Shown: positions 24,067 to 35,503 of the stretch, piece by piece
How the letters are laid out: each line of letters begins with the position of its first letter
Position numbering within the stretch: the stretch's first letter is position 1
Source: Xanthoparmelia taractica
Lineage: Eukaryota; Ascomycota; Lecanoromycetes; Lecanorales; Parmeliaceae
Length of the DNA stretch: 64,000 nt
Reading direction: 5' to 3'
Assembly: GCA_033085395.1 (NCBI GenBank)
Contig: JANQBS010000140.1
Location: forward strand, 41,926-105,925
Program-made: the position numbers and the translations under genes
Notes under the pieces: model-generated
What the model saw: the letters and a program-made list of their open reading frames with translations, nothing else
Database searches by the model: none
What the model was told of the DNA's origin: nothing

Positions 24067-24520
24067 GATGTCCTCGTATTTTTCGAGCTTACTTTCGCTG
24101 CCTTTATGAGAGTGATGTTGAAAATAATGTATCACCTCTCAACACCTGGCAAATGGTCACGTGATTTAACGTCTTAGCATGGCGATCGATATCTACTCGA
24201 TTTCAGCTATATCTGCGGAGTCAAAACGAGTGTTTTCTGAGGTTAAACGTACTATTTCTAACTTTAGAGGTAGGCTTTAGGGTGAGATTATTGAGATATT
24301 GAAGTGTCTGAAGTTATGATTTCGATTGAGTGTCTTTACGAAGGAAGATCTATATGCGATTATTGAGATCATGGAGGATGGAGCAATGGAAGCACTCATT
24401 GAGGCCTCGGACTGATAGTCCAGATCGTTCAATATGAGGTTGAACGGTCTAGGAGGCTGGACGGACTGTGGACTGTTTGTATAGCTTCATTTTGGACCGT
24501 CCGGACCGTTAAGTTCCCTG

Positions 24521-24528
24521 GATACCAG
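24521..24528. repeat. 8-bp target duplication of hAT (right copy)
   Basis: GATACCAG, identical to 21884-21891. Confidence 0.92.
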
Positions 24529-24919
24529 AGTCTGGTCCTGGATGACCACCTGACGACCTCTTCACAGGATGCGAAGAAGGTGCTGTTTCTAGACATACAG
24601 CACAACCAATCACGAAGGCGAGCGTTAGATGACACTCTAGTCATCGGCTACTGCGATAAGAAGGTCCGTGGTGACTCATCTCCCAACCGAAGCATCCAGG
24701 TGGTCGCCAAGGGTGCTACGACATCACTACAGTTGGAAAAATACTATGGACATGTTCCAAGATGCCTTTGAGTTTTATGATTTCACTGGATCGAAGAAGA
24801 TGATGGTGGAACTGGCCGCTCTGTTTAATCCGAAAGCGTTTCGCGAATTCTTTGCAGATGTCAAGGCGAAGAAAACGGGCAATGATGCCAGCTGGGTGAC
24901 TGCAGAGTCGCAAGTCTAA
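24529..24919 (+). pseudogene. MYND gene, 3' part (displaced)
   Basis: In frame with the 5' half once the transposon is removed: SLVLDDHLTTSSQDAKKVLF, then DDTLVIGYCDKKVRGDSSPN and RSIQ. After RSIQ the family-like reading moves to another frame (WSPRVLRHHY...MDMFQDAFEFYDF) that continues to a stop at 24917-24919. There is no plausible intron at this shift, so the gene seems to have acquired an indel as well as the insertion. Fungal MYND proteins of this kind typically continue with such a C-terminal domain of unknown function. Confidence 0.65.
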
Positions 24920-25084
24920 CTTGGGAAGGATGACGATCCATGGGGAGATCATCTCGGGGAAGGATCAGCGGTATGGGCACCCCCAACACATTGTTGATAA
25001 GCGAGAGATAGATGAAGTAGAAACTTACCTTAGTAAACACACACGATAAAGTTAGTAGATGAAGCTTCCAAGAAAAAAGAAAAA

Positions 25085-25125
<41 letters not shown>

Positions 25126-25648
25126 GCGACTTCCCTCCATACGTTTCTTTTCTTCCCCGTGCCCCCAAATGTCGAAAATCCAAAATAAGGATCAGCAGCC
25201 TTCGGGGAATCTTTAAGAGCGAAATGCCGGGTGGCAATTAATGACGTGATGAGATGGATCTGATGAATAATATCCGTGGATATTTCCCACTCCATCATCC
25301 GTGGATATAAGGGACAGCCATGGAAATAGCTGCCAAGTACATCTTTAAGATATATCTATTTTCCGTGCATGTGCCTTATATCCCAGTAGACCGCAACCAA
25401 GTAGAAGTAATACTAAAGTAATCTTTTGCTTCATTCATCTGTTCGTCGCGCAGAATTACAAAGCGCGAGATCCGAATGCATCAGAACCCCTTCGCCGTAT
25501 TACAACATAAAAACTCCACTCTTCCTCTCAGTCTGCTCTGTATATATGCACACATTCAACCCTGATGAACGTCCACAAATTCTCCGACACTCCCACATTT
25601 TTGAATTTTCCTTCTGGCAATTGATTGGGATCGCTTAACCTTCCCTTC
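24920..25648. other. Intergenic with (AAAG)n tract
   Basis: Contains the long AAAG microsatellite at 25071-25122 and the presumed promoter of the MFS exporter. Lys/Glu-rich and Phe/Leu-rich frames across the tract are artefacts. Confidence 0.6.
25071..25122. repeat. (AAAG)n microsatellite
   Basis: About ten AAAG units preceded by an A-rich lead. Confidence 0.95.
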
Positions 25649-27619
25649 ATGCAAGCCACCCGCAATCCCGAGGGACTCCTTCCTCACCAAGAATATCTAT
25701 CCTTTGAACATGGAAGCATTCACGACCACTTTCAAGATGCTAGGAACGCCATACCACAAGCTGTAGCGAACAATGGAAATAACCGAGTCATCAGTAGAGC
25801 CTACCAGGCGGTTACCGATGGAAATCCAGGCAGTCAATCCGCTGAGCGAGGGAGCAGTGATACATTGCGAAACGGAGCGAGGAGGATCATGGCATCCGGA
25901 GAGAGGAACAGTAAATACACTAACAGCAGCGACACAATTGGAGATGAGGAAAAGCACGATTTGAAGTCCCATAACGACACGCCACTGGCACACAACAGCA
26001 CCTCTTCCATTGAAGACACGGACAAGCAAACTCGAGGCTCTCCGTACACCGACCTGGCCCATCGACCGAGCACTGACTCGTCTCGTGACTTGGAGAAGGG
26101 AGAAACCCGCCCACAAGAGCACCACCGAGTCAATCAAGAAGGCGAGGATGATAAACAAAGCAAATGGGAAAACAACGTGGTGGGTTGGGATGGGCCCAAC
26201 GACCCACAGAACCCTCAGAACTGGAACAAGTCGAAGAAATACACCGTCACCATCTTCTACGCCACCTTGACCTTCTGCATCACCTTTTCCAGCAGCGTCT
26301 TCAGCACCGCCACCATGGTCACTGCTAAGATATACGGAGTATCAAACGAAGTCATGACGCTGGGCACCAGTCTGGTTGTCCTTGTGAGTGTACCCTCCCA
26401 GCTTCATCATCCTCCACTGACACATCCATAGGGTTTTGCCGTTGGCCCGATAGTATGGGGTCCCCTCTCCGAGCTCTACGGTCGAAAGATCCCTCTATTC
26501 TTCGGCTTCACCGTCTTCGCCATCTTCCAGATCCCCGTCGCCGTAGCCCAGAACATCCAAACCATCATGCTCGCTCGATTCTTCGTCGGTGTCTTTGGAT
26601 CCGCACCGTTAGCCATAATAGGAGGGACTATAGCGGACTTCTGGGGTCCTGTCGAACGAGGGTTCGCCCTTGGTCTCTTCTCCGGCGCAACGTTCATTGG
26701 ACCCGTGGCGGGACCTATCGTGGGTGGCTTCATCACCCAGAGCTACCTGGGATGGCGATGGACGGCCTGGATCACACTTATCATGGCCTCTTTCTTCGGA
26801 GTACTGGCATGCCTCATATGCTCCGAGTCCTACGCACCCGTGCTGCTGCAGCGCAAGGCAGCAAGAATACGCTTCGAGACGAAGAACTGGGCAATACATG
26901 CGCCGGCAGATGAAAACAAAGTCACCATGAAGGAAATCGTCAACAAATACCTCTTCCGTCCCTTCCTCATGATGGCGCTCGAGCCAATTCTCGTCTTGAT
27001 AACAATCTACATGGCCGTCATCTACGGAATCCTCTACCTCTTCTTCGAAGCCTACCCCATCGCATTCCAAGAAGTGCGAGGCTGGAACGACGGCGTCGGC
27101 GCCCTCCCTTTCCTCGGCATCACCATCGGCGTCATTGTCGGCGTCGCCATCATCGTCTACACATCCAACACACGCTTCAAGCAGAAGATGGAAGCCAACG
27201 GCGGAAAGCCGATACCCGAAGAGAGACTGGTCCCTATGATAATCGGCGCCTTCTTGCTCCCAATCGGCCTGTTCTGGTTCGCCTGGACATCCGACCCGCA
27301 TATTTCCTGGGTACCGCAGGTCATCGCCGGCATACCGACCGGAGCCGGGGTCCTCCTGATTTTCTTGCAAGGGCTAAGCTACATCATCGACGTTTACCTC
27401 ATGCACGCAAACAGCGCCATCGCGGCCAATACGCTCGTGCGATCTTTGGCCGGCGGAGGATTCCCGCTGTTCGCTACGGCCATGTACCACAAGTTGGGCG
27501 TAGCCTGGGCGACCAGTCTTCTGGGCTTCTTGACCGTAGCGTTTTTGCCTGTGCCCATATTCTTCTACGTCTATGGGAAGAAGCTACGGGGACTGAGTAG
27601 ATATAGCCCGGACATGTGA
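25649..27619 (+). CDS. MFS exporter, DHA1 (polyamine/drug:H+ antiporter type)
   Basis: Two exons, 25649-26383 and 26432-27619, giving 640 residues. The first 190 residues are hydrophilic, rich in Ser, Glu and His, and probably cytosolic and regulatory. The membrane part starts at KKYTVTIFYATLTFCITFSS. GPLSELYGRKIPLFFG is MFS motif A of the drug:H+ antiporter-1 family; GPVAGPIVGGFITQSYLGWR is motif C, diagnostic of antiporters. The bridge WDGPNDPQNPQNW before the first helix is typical of the TPO1/FLR1-like fungal clade. It probably exports polyamines or xenobiotics across the plasma membrane. The first in-frame ATG (25649) is used. No biosynthetic partner genes flank it. Confidence 0.93.
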
Positions 27620-29866
27620 GAGGGAGATGGCATTATCAGTCAGGACGCATTGAGCGTCTCATAGCTTGTACACAGAATGAGTACCGCTTCCTAGCACGAG
27701 CTCCACCCAACCATCATACTCTCATTGCTTAATTCCCCGCTCCCTTTGCCAGCAGACTATCCTCGACTCAATAACCCCAGAAACTCCAATCCCACCTTCC
27801 GCTACCGCCCCGCAGACTCTATATCATGCCCATCACAGCTGTGCGCTGATTTCAGAACCAACCTCCTTTCATATATCTAAAAATGAGGGCTAGGACGAGT
27901 TTTTACCCTACCACCAACCTTATCTTTCTATGCTTCCTTTTTCTTCCCCGGCTACTAATTCATCTCCTCGAATATTATACTATACACCTATCTATCATTT
28001 CATTCATCGCAGCACGTAATCGCTGCCGTCACGCTCACAGCGCCACAACATATTAGAATGAACCCAAGCGCGATAATGGAATTTACTTTTGAGATTTCTT
28101 TCCGCTTCAAAATCTATTTATTCATGGTACGTAGAATCGTCTACCGAACAAGGGTCTCCTTATATGTATGTGAGCGGAACTCCGAAGCCCTACCGATGAC
28201 CAAGCCAAGTCAGCTACCCCTGCTATCTGCTATCTGCTGGCGCTAGAGTAAGCGTCGGGACGACCCAATAATCCATGTATCCAGACTGGAGTACTGTTTA
28301 GTCCCTGGTGTGTATCGTATGTCTTTAATGAATGCGAGCACCAAATATGTGGGGCGGAGCTTTGGGATTGAAGATTTCTGGATTGGGATGTGTGGGGGGT
28401 TTGAGGATGAGAGACTGTGGAGTTCTAGAGCAAGCGTCTTGTGCTCTCCTTGGATGCGGCCGGGAGAGGTTGTTCGCTTGAGGCCTGGCATTTGCAATTT
28501 GAGAAAAATAAGGGCGCAGTGCAATTGAGCTTGGGCGTGAGGACGGTCATGTCAGCGTAGGGAATTTGGGTTGCATGCCTTATGGATGGTGGAAGCGAGG
28601 GGGACTGGAAGTAAGCAAGATGGAAAATAAACAAATCATATTAACGAAAGCCTTCGGCATGGGCGGGAAAACCTTGTAATGGGTTGTAAGTTAAAGGCAA
28701 GGAAATTTCGTGACAAGTACCAGAAGAATTTCCCTGGCACTTCTCCTGGAGGAAAAGACGTACTCGCTCCAGCACCCGCGAAGCTTGAGGGTTCCTTCTT
28801 TATGGAATCCTTCCTCATGAGTCCAATAACGAGCGCCAGATCCATCGACATGGGCCCCACCAGTCCCTTCACAAAAACCAACTTCAAGAGTATAGGATTC
28901 AGGATCAACGAGATACAGCGCCACCCAGCCAGCAACCCCGACGGCGAGACCATCTGCATTCCCAGCCTTCCGGCCCTCAACGTAGGGTTCATAAAAAGAA
29001 TACCAAGTATTTAGCGTGAAGGACGCTTGATTCTCTCACAGCTTCTGGTCTGCTAGTGCAGTATCCAGATCTCATGCTGCCGCGCCCGGCACACTTCGGT
29101 TGGGAGTTCGAGATTAGACTCATGATTCCAGATGATATCCCGTACAGGTCAGCAATGGTAGCCTCAGGGCTGGTACCGAGATGCGAAGGCCAAGCACATA
29201 GCGTTCCGGCTGTCTTTGCCACGGTTGACTTTTCGAAGGACATAAGAATATTTTGTTGATTCTGCCGCGTGTTGTAGGTCGAAAAATGCCGACTGATCAA
29301 CCCTCTGGTAATAAGGTTTAAGTCAACTACGACTATATTTCCCCCGATCTAGTAGTGATGCGTTGCCTGAATGGTTCAATATGGTCGCGTTTAGACGAAG
29401 GCAGCTGTGGGAATCGAAACCATAAAGGCCTTTTGATTTACAGGGGGTCTACGGTTGCATTCCATTCAGCTGATCGGTCGTTGAAGTGAACGGGCGTCCA
29501 GAAGGAACGAGACAACTACTCAGTAATCCCGGGGTAGGACAGCAGCTCGTGCAATTCTCACACAACGGCAAAGCAGCGCTCACTTAGGGGGTGAGGCCGG
29601 GACGCATTGCTGATAAGGTACCTTAGGTACCTTACCTTAGCTTGGTAACGGCTTCCTGCTTACCTTTAACCAGATCTGTCATAGCTCTTTCGTCGATTCA
29701 CTCACTTAACATCCTTGCCCTTCCTTTCAACGCCCTGTTCTCAGTTGACTACTTAGTTATCCAGGAACTCAGTAATTCTACATCCGTCGCATATTCTCAT
29801 CGCATCGGACAACATGTCTCAATTCCAGTCGCTGCATCTGATGAGCACGCTGGCAAATCTTCCGGC
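27620..29866. other. Intergenic, unassigned frames
   Basis: Overlapping open frames at 28636-29300 exist on both strands (for example minus 28691-28924 and 28636-28992). One minus-strand reading, VALYLVDPESYTLEVGFCEG, looks protein-like but I cannot connect it to a start or to a family. GGTACCTTA is repeated near 29617-29640. The right end is the 5' leader of the gene at 29867. Confidence 0.35.
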
Positions 29867-30933
29867 ATGGCTTCTTGTGATACGCTCCAAAAGCTCCCTG
29901 TGGAACCAATTCCTGGGGCTCCGGCTTTCTTGGGCAGCAACAATCCCAACCATTTTCCGTTCCTGAAGCTCGCAGTTGGTCAGTCTCAAAATTGTATATA
30001 CCCTGAGCGTACAATAAAGGCTAATAAATGATTTCCATCCGTACAGAGACCCGGCTAGAGATCTACAACTACCTTCTAATAGCGTTCCCGTCTGGGCCTA
30101 GAAGCATAATACCCAAGGAAGGAGCCTCACATGGCGTCAGCCTTGATTTATATACCATACGAGATGCAGATCAAGAGAAGAAGATCGCCTGCAAGCGGAT
30201 CAGCAGCAGCCGCAAAGCTTGTACTGGCATAGGTATCACTCCGCAGATTCTATGCACCTGCAAGACCATTCATCAAGAGGCGGGACCAATATTGTACGAA
30301 ATGAACCTTTTCCAATTTCGAATTTGGGAAGCGTTCGTGTCATCGGAGCCCAATACCATACGACAGGAGAGACTAGAATATGTGCGTCGGGAACTCTATC
30401 AAGATCCAGCGGAGCTTTGGGGTGAAAAGGCTTCTGGCGCTCTGGAATTTTCCCCGTTCGCCGTGTTCCTACGAAAGATTGGGCAAAAGAACGCAGCCAG
30501 CTTGAAGAGGTTGAAGTTTTTCGGCGAAACCAATGGACATTGGACTAACCAAATGGCGCAACAAACCGGGGCAGGAATCGAAGTGATTACGCAATTGCTC
30601 AAGTACCATGTTCTGGGCGCTCGTCAAGTTAAGATCTGCCGTGGTCCTGTTCACTGGGACGAATTCGAAGATGGAATCTTTGAGTCGATTGATGATATGT
30701 TGGAAGATGAGGTCGCATCGCCACCCCTGTGGGATACATTCGCAGCCATGCGTGATTGGTATGACCGCTATTTGGCTCGCCAAGATGAAGAGAATGCCAT
30801 GTATACAACCATAGCAGATATGGTTGAAAAGGTGACTTGGCTGAAGCGATTACACGTCATTGGGTTAAGCAAGGGCAGTCCAGCTTGTCGTAAGATAGAG
30901 GAGTTGGAGGCATTGGTCAAGGCTAGGCGTTAG
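29867..30933 (+). CDS. F-box-like / 2EXR-type fungal hypothetical protein
   Basis: Exons 29867-29978 and 30047-30933, 332 residues. Splicing (GTCAGT donor, CAG acceptor, branch site GCTAATAA) joins FPFLKLAV to ETRLEIYNYLL, the typical FxFLxLPxEIRxxIYxxLL opening of a large fungal family of unknown function often annotated as F-box-like or 2EXR domain. It is followed by the conserved LCTCKTIHQEAGPILYEMNLFQF block. Members may be substrate receptors, but this is not established. The remainder is helical and charged. I chose the ATG at 29867 because it gives a short leader before the domain; upstream frame is open but lacks another ATG that I trust. Confidence 0.75.
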
Positions 30934-32829
30934 GAAACCAAGCACGAGGGTGCCCGGAGAGTTTAAACCTGGCTACGATAGATGGGACTACACCCCTGGC
31001 AAGCTGGGCAGCATGATTGAAAGGGTTGCTTGCAAAGGTACAGTCATGCCTCCCACCTTGGAGCCTCAGAGTTAAGAAGGCGGATTAGACCAGCGCAGAT
31101 GGAACGTAGCGCCCATCTAACTACACAGAATCTCTCCGCCCCTTGGCCTAGCTAAACATGGTCTCATCTGGGAAAACTCTCCGACTCTTGAAGCCCATCT
31201 CTCGTGCCTTGAGAGTCGCTTCCTAAAAAAGCGACATCTAACCACAAGAAAAATTTCCACCTCGCAATAACTAGTCACTCCTTTGACAAAACCATCCGTG
31301 ACTGCAGTGCGAGAAAATGCCAGACACGATTGACAGAATATTATGCCACTTAAAAGGTCCATTCCAATGTAGACGTATCAAGTCTGCATATCCCATGCAT
31401 GAGATCCTGCCTTTCAACCCTCCAGCGTTGAATACAATTAAGATCATTGCCAACCACCATGGCATAAGCCCAACCAACAGCAAACCTTCCAAACACCACC
31501 CATGAGTACTATATCCATCATCATCTTCTGAGAAATGTGTACGACTTAAGAGTAACTGATAATGCTGTTCGCAAGTGTATACGGAAATCTAGATATGCAT
31601 AGGAGGAGGAGGAGGGAGAAACTCACGCTTGTAGCGTCAGTCCGTCTTTAGGACGACGGAAGGCTAGTGACTCTGCCGTCCGTTTAAAAGGGCCAAGGTA
31701 ATCAGCTGTTGTCTGGTTCTTAGCAGAGGACTTTGACTACTGAGATAGTTATCCTACTCTGGGGATCCAGATCTCGTAGCAGAACGGGACACTTGGACCG
31801 AGCGATTCAGCTATTACCAGCGTGAAAAGAACAAACCCCTTCCCCCCCCCCCCCAGAACCCAGCTAACAAGTACCACAAATACTGCCAAACCCAAATCCC
31901 CATCTCAACTCCATCCAGCGACAACGCACACACTCGACAAAACACCCCTCCCTCAAACTCCACAAACCCGAGCGCAGCGACGACAATAGCAAAACCATAG
32001 TCTCGAAGGACAAACCCATCAGCACTCTGAAACTTGGAGGATAAGTTCGGCTTGGCTTGGCTTGACACGAATATAGATGGGCTCTTGGCGCAGCTTCCTC
32101 AGACACCTGGATCATGGGATTGCGTAGGAAGATATAACTTTACGACCACAACACCCACCCACCCAAATTACCACATCAAGCTAGGCCTCTCCCCTCTCCC
32201 TTCTCCCCCTCCCTTCTGCCCTGGCCCCCCACCAAAAAACTCTCATCTCATCTCAATCTCACCAAAATCCGCCCTCGTCCCATCGCCCCCCCCCCCCCCC
32301 CACCAAACCCCTCCATAAAAGCAGCTCCGACACTCGCGACCCCGGGTTAATTCAACAAGATCAATATCGTATAGCTGGATTCTTCTCAATTCAAGATTAT
32401 GTAAGCGTCGAGGGTTCGGGCAGGTTAAAAAAAAAAAAAAAAGAAGAAATGCGCTGAAAAATGCGGAGAGAAGAGAAGAGAAAAGAAAAGAAAAGAGAGG
32501 GCTGCCAAGGTTTTGGGATGGGAATGGGAATGGGGGGGTTGCGAGCTCGGAGATAGTGGAGGTCGTGGGGGTGGTGGTTGTGGTGGTGGTGGAGATTGTT
32601 TGCAAGTAATGGAGGCATTTGGTGATACAAGGCAAGACTTGAGATGAGGGCGAGGAAGCGGGGTTTGGGCAGATGGTATTGGTGGTGATGGGGTGGGTTT
32701 CGTGGAGGATGGGGTTTGAGATGTGAGGTTTAGAATTGAAAAATATGTGGTGATTATAGAGGATACCTTTTGTGTCGTTACGATTTGGGTTAAGAGGAAG
32801 GCATAGCCGCCTAAGAGCAAGCTTCAGTT
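30934..32829. other. Intergenic, homopolymer-rich
   Basis: Contains C-runs at 31842-31854 and 32286-32301, an A-run at 32427-32442 and TGG-repeat DNA around 32560-32592. Long Pro/Ser/Thr/His frames here are composition artefacts. No gene is supported. Confidence 0.55.
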
Positions 32830-34130
32830 CTAATCTTCACGCATGAGCCAACTTGAGCTACCATAAATCTCGACATTCGTCCCTGTGAGCATTCTGCCGG
32901 CCTCGATATCCAACTTGTCCTGATCTTCAATTCTCCCTAATTCTTTTTTCCGTTCTTTCCATCTCGATTCAAAACATCGTATACCCCCCTACCCCGAAAA
33001 GAATCAGCTCCCTTCCCAGCAACCCCCCACACCCACAGGTCAGAGAAAACTCACCATCAACCTTCAAATCACACCCCGTGATAAACTTCCCCGCCTCCCC
33101 ACAAAGCAACACCACCGCGCCCGTCAAATCCTCCGGCTCCCCAATCCCCAACGGACACTTCTCCAACCACTTCCTCCGCAACCCCTTCTGGCTCTCCCCG
33201 CCACTAAGCCTCGTGTTCATGATGCCAGGACTGATGCTGTTGACCCTGATGCCGTGGCCGACCCATTCGCCTGCGAGGGAGCGGGCGAGATGGTGGATGC
33301 CGGCTTTGGAGACGGCGTAGGCGGAGTGCGGTTGTGGGGTGTTGACGATGTAGCCGGACATTGAGGCTGTGAAGACGATGGAGGCGGAGGGGAGGGCGCG
33401 GGCGATGATGTCTCTGGGTGGGGATGTTAGCGGTGTTGGTGGATGGGGGTTGGATTTTCTGTGGGGGTCGGGGTGTGGCGGGGGGGAACGGAAAGGGAAG
33501 GGAAGGAAAGGAAGAGCGAAACCTCGCGACGACTCTGGCAACGAGGAACGAGCCATGGACATTAACGTCGAAGATGCGTCGCCAGGACTCGATATCGTAT
33601 TCGACAGCGAGTTTCGACCCTGTGATACCGGCGAAGCAGACGAGGATATCGATGCCGTTGAATTCCCCAGCGACGTCCGCAACGGCCTTGTCAACCGACT
33701 CTTCGACCGAGACATCCACATTCTTAAAACAGACAGACAACTTCCCTTCTTCTCCCTTCCCGCAGGTACTCTTAAGGTGCTCTACAGCCTTCACCCCCAT
33801 CTCCTCATCAACGTCAAAGATAGCCAATACCTCGACGCCATGCTCAAGGAGAGCCCTAGCACAGGCGAGGCCGAGACTTTGGGCTCCGCCGGTCACTGGA
33901 GTCTCATCAAATTGAGTCCTAGGACCTCTCTTTCATTCATACGGCAAGGATGGTTAATACCCACCGATAGCTCTCTTGCCAGCCAGGGAAAAACGAGCCG
34001 CTGCTCGTTCTGCGGGGCCCTTGTCCGGATGCAGGATATCTGGTATTAGTTTCGGATTCGGAGGATCGTCTGCGATTGGGTAGGGGGTCATGAGTTTGAG
34101 TTCGCCTTGCGGCGGGCCTGTGTCCGGCAT
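32830..34130 (-). CDS. Short-chain dehydrogenase/reductase
   Basis: NAD(P)-dependent oxidoreductase of the classical SDR family. Four exons on the minus strand: 33965-34130, 33523-33895, 33055-33413 and 32830-32882, giving 316 residues. Cofactor loop TGGAQSLG lies at residues 57-64 (TGxxxGxG variant), with IDILVCFAGI replacing the usual NNAG motif. Catalytic Ser is in FTASMSG and the YxxxK pair in YAVSKAGIHHLARSLA. RVNSISPGIMNT is the conserved segment following strand 6. The last small exon completes VDGGTNVEIYG and the C-terminal tail. An N-terminal extension of about 50 residues (LKLMTPYPIADDPPNPKL) resembles that of fungal mannitol/sorbitol-type SDRs, so a polyol or sugar substrate is possible but unproven. 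Confidence 0.9.
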
Positions 34131-34257
34131 TATTGCAGAAAAGTACCTGATAGTGTGATATTCGGTATTATAAGACTCGAAGTTGGCTCAATAGTATGAG
34201 GGGGCTGGTTTTCCTTTCCTTTTGTTTTCTTGGTTTCTCGAAAGAAACAGCAGAGAT

Positions 34258-34362
34258 CGAAATCCTTATGGGTAGTAAAGGAGTATACTAAACGTTGGAG
34301 GTTCCGGCACTGTAGATATACATGCCCCGCCAAGTCCGCTGCGGGGGGAAAGAGCGACGAAG
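34258..34362 (+). repeat. Dispersed repeat, copy 1
   Basis: Shares TAGTAAAG.AGTATA.TAAA, GGAGGTT/TGAGGTTAC and AAGTCCGCTG.GGGG with 36474-36590. Differences include many C/T and G/A transitions. Confidence 0.5.
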
Positions 34363-34887
34363 GCTGAAACCACGAGAGAGATGATGCAGCCAATGCGGGT
34401 TGCCAGTCGGAGCCATTCCACCTGCATTGAACAGGTTTGATTAACGCGAAGGGGTTTAGCTGATGGGGCTAACCCAAAAGGGCTGAGCGGTATTGGCAGG
34501 TTTGAACCGGTGAGCCATAAATACCGCACAGCTTGGTGAAAGAAGGAATATAAGCAGTTCAACAAAGATAGCTATCCAACACCACCCCCTTATTGTCCGT
34601 GAATCGCTTGCGTAAGATGTCCTCTACCTACTATTCAAAATATAACGCTACATCCAAGAATTGGATCGACGGCTAGTCTTACCAGTCCGGCTCCCTACAC
34701 AACGCCCGCACCAAGACATCCTGTGCGAGATCAGTCCGACCTTGTTGATTCCCCTTCCTCGCATAACTGGCTCGTGGCAACGGAGCGCGTTGTGCTCGAC
34801 GTTGGTCGTCGTCTTTATATCTGTGCAAATTTCCGCGAGAAGGTATATCCCCCAGAAGTCACAAATCGACTGATTGTGCGTCATTGT

Positions 34888-34985
34888 TAACCTCACAGAC
34901 ATTGGTGCTGGCCCTGCCTACTCTGATACAGATGCCCTCGTATTTTTCGCGCTTACTTTCGCTGCCTTTGTGAGAGTGGCAATCA
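34888..34985 (+). repeat. Paralogous empty site of the LTR-element insertion
   Basis: This segment matches the hAT-internal DNA that flanks the LTR element on both sides (22137-22181 and 24067-24117) and runs uninterrupted through GATGCCCTCG, where the hAT copy has GATGT, the LTR element and GATGTCCTCG. Confidence 0.8.
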
Positions 34986-35503
34986 CTAAGACAGCGACGG
35001 AGTCTATTGGATGTATCTATCTGCGCGCCGCATTGGTAGTCTGTCACGATGACTGACTCGGTCCAGCTTGCTAATGCCGAATCTTTGCTTAGCAATGTCG
35101 TTCAAATTGTCTACAGGTCCGCAATATTCCCAGAGTAGACGGAGTCTTTCTTGGCGCCACGGAAGATTCACAGCATCTACATCAGGGCCCACAGCTTGGC
35201 TCGAATTTAGGTATCACGTATCGCGCTATTGCCTTCCTGTTTCTGTTCCTTTTTGGTCCTTTTTTCCTCATGTCTTGGGTAAAATGTATGTTTGTATGCA
35301 AGTATAAAGTGAAAAGTTAGAAGGCAAGTCCCATCGCTTTTGTCTCGAACCCATTATACTGCACGTGGCCGACATCTTCCGCATCTTACCCCTCCTCCCT
35401 CTTCTCCTCCAAACCCACTTAACTCGATCAGTCCGCCCCTCGCCTCGCCTCGCCCCCTCTAATAACACTTGAGTATTGCACTCTGCGCCCCAAGCAGTAC
35501 CTC

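Larger units (their letters stand above)
21892..24520. mobile_element. Non-autonomous hAT-superfamily DNA transposon
   Basis: Termini are inverted: CAAGGAACTTAA on the left and CAGGGAACTTAA when the right end is read in reverse. They are flanked by the 8-bp duplication GATACCAG. The subterminal DNA is full of short GGTCC/GGACC and GTCCAG palindromes. Near the right end (24180-24400, +) lies the C-terminal dimerisation segment of a hAT transposase: ISAISAESKRVFSEVKRTIS, then NFRGRL, a stop, GEIIEILKCLK, a stop, and FRLSVF. Both stops occupy positions where family members usually have Trp, as expected if G changed to A. Without the nested LTR element the hAT would be only 739 bp, so it was already an internally deleted copy. 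Confidence 0.9.
34131..35503. other. Intergenic with protein-like fragments
   Basis: On the plus strand 34665-34892 reads as plausible protein (SHNWLVATERVVLDVGRRLY) without a start codon, and 34878-35056 reads DIGAGPAYSDTDALVFFALT in another frame. Neither belongs to a family I know. The segment 34888-34985 is also present, interrupted, inside the hAT element. A dispersed repeat copy is at 34258-34362. Confidence 0.4.

Noticed and set aside
25059..25241. Lys/Glu-rich frame with KERKKERKKER
   Set aside because: It is the (AAAG)n microsatellite translated; the opposite strand gives Phe/Leu/Ser repeats for the same reason.
26609..27370. 253-codon frame antisense to the MFS exporter
   Set aside because: Shadow of the conserved plus-strand transporter; no domain, Asp/Glu-rich by antisense composition.
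28636..29300. GNAT-like or other enzyme on the minus strand
   Set aside because: One frame looks protein-like, but no start, splice junctions or catalytic motif could be assembled.
32243..32820. Several Pro/Thr/His-rich minus-strand frames
   Set aside because: They span homopolymer C and A runs and TGG repeats; no coding signature.
33369..34049. 226-codon plus-strand frame
   Set aside because: Antisense to the four-exon SDR, crossing its introns.
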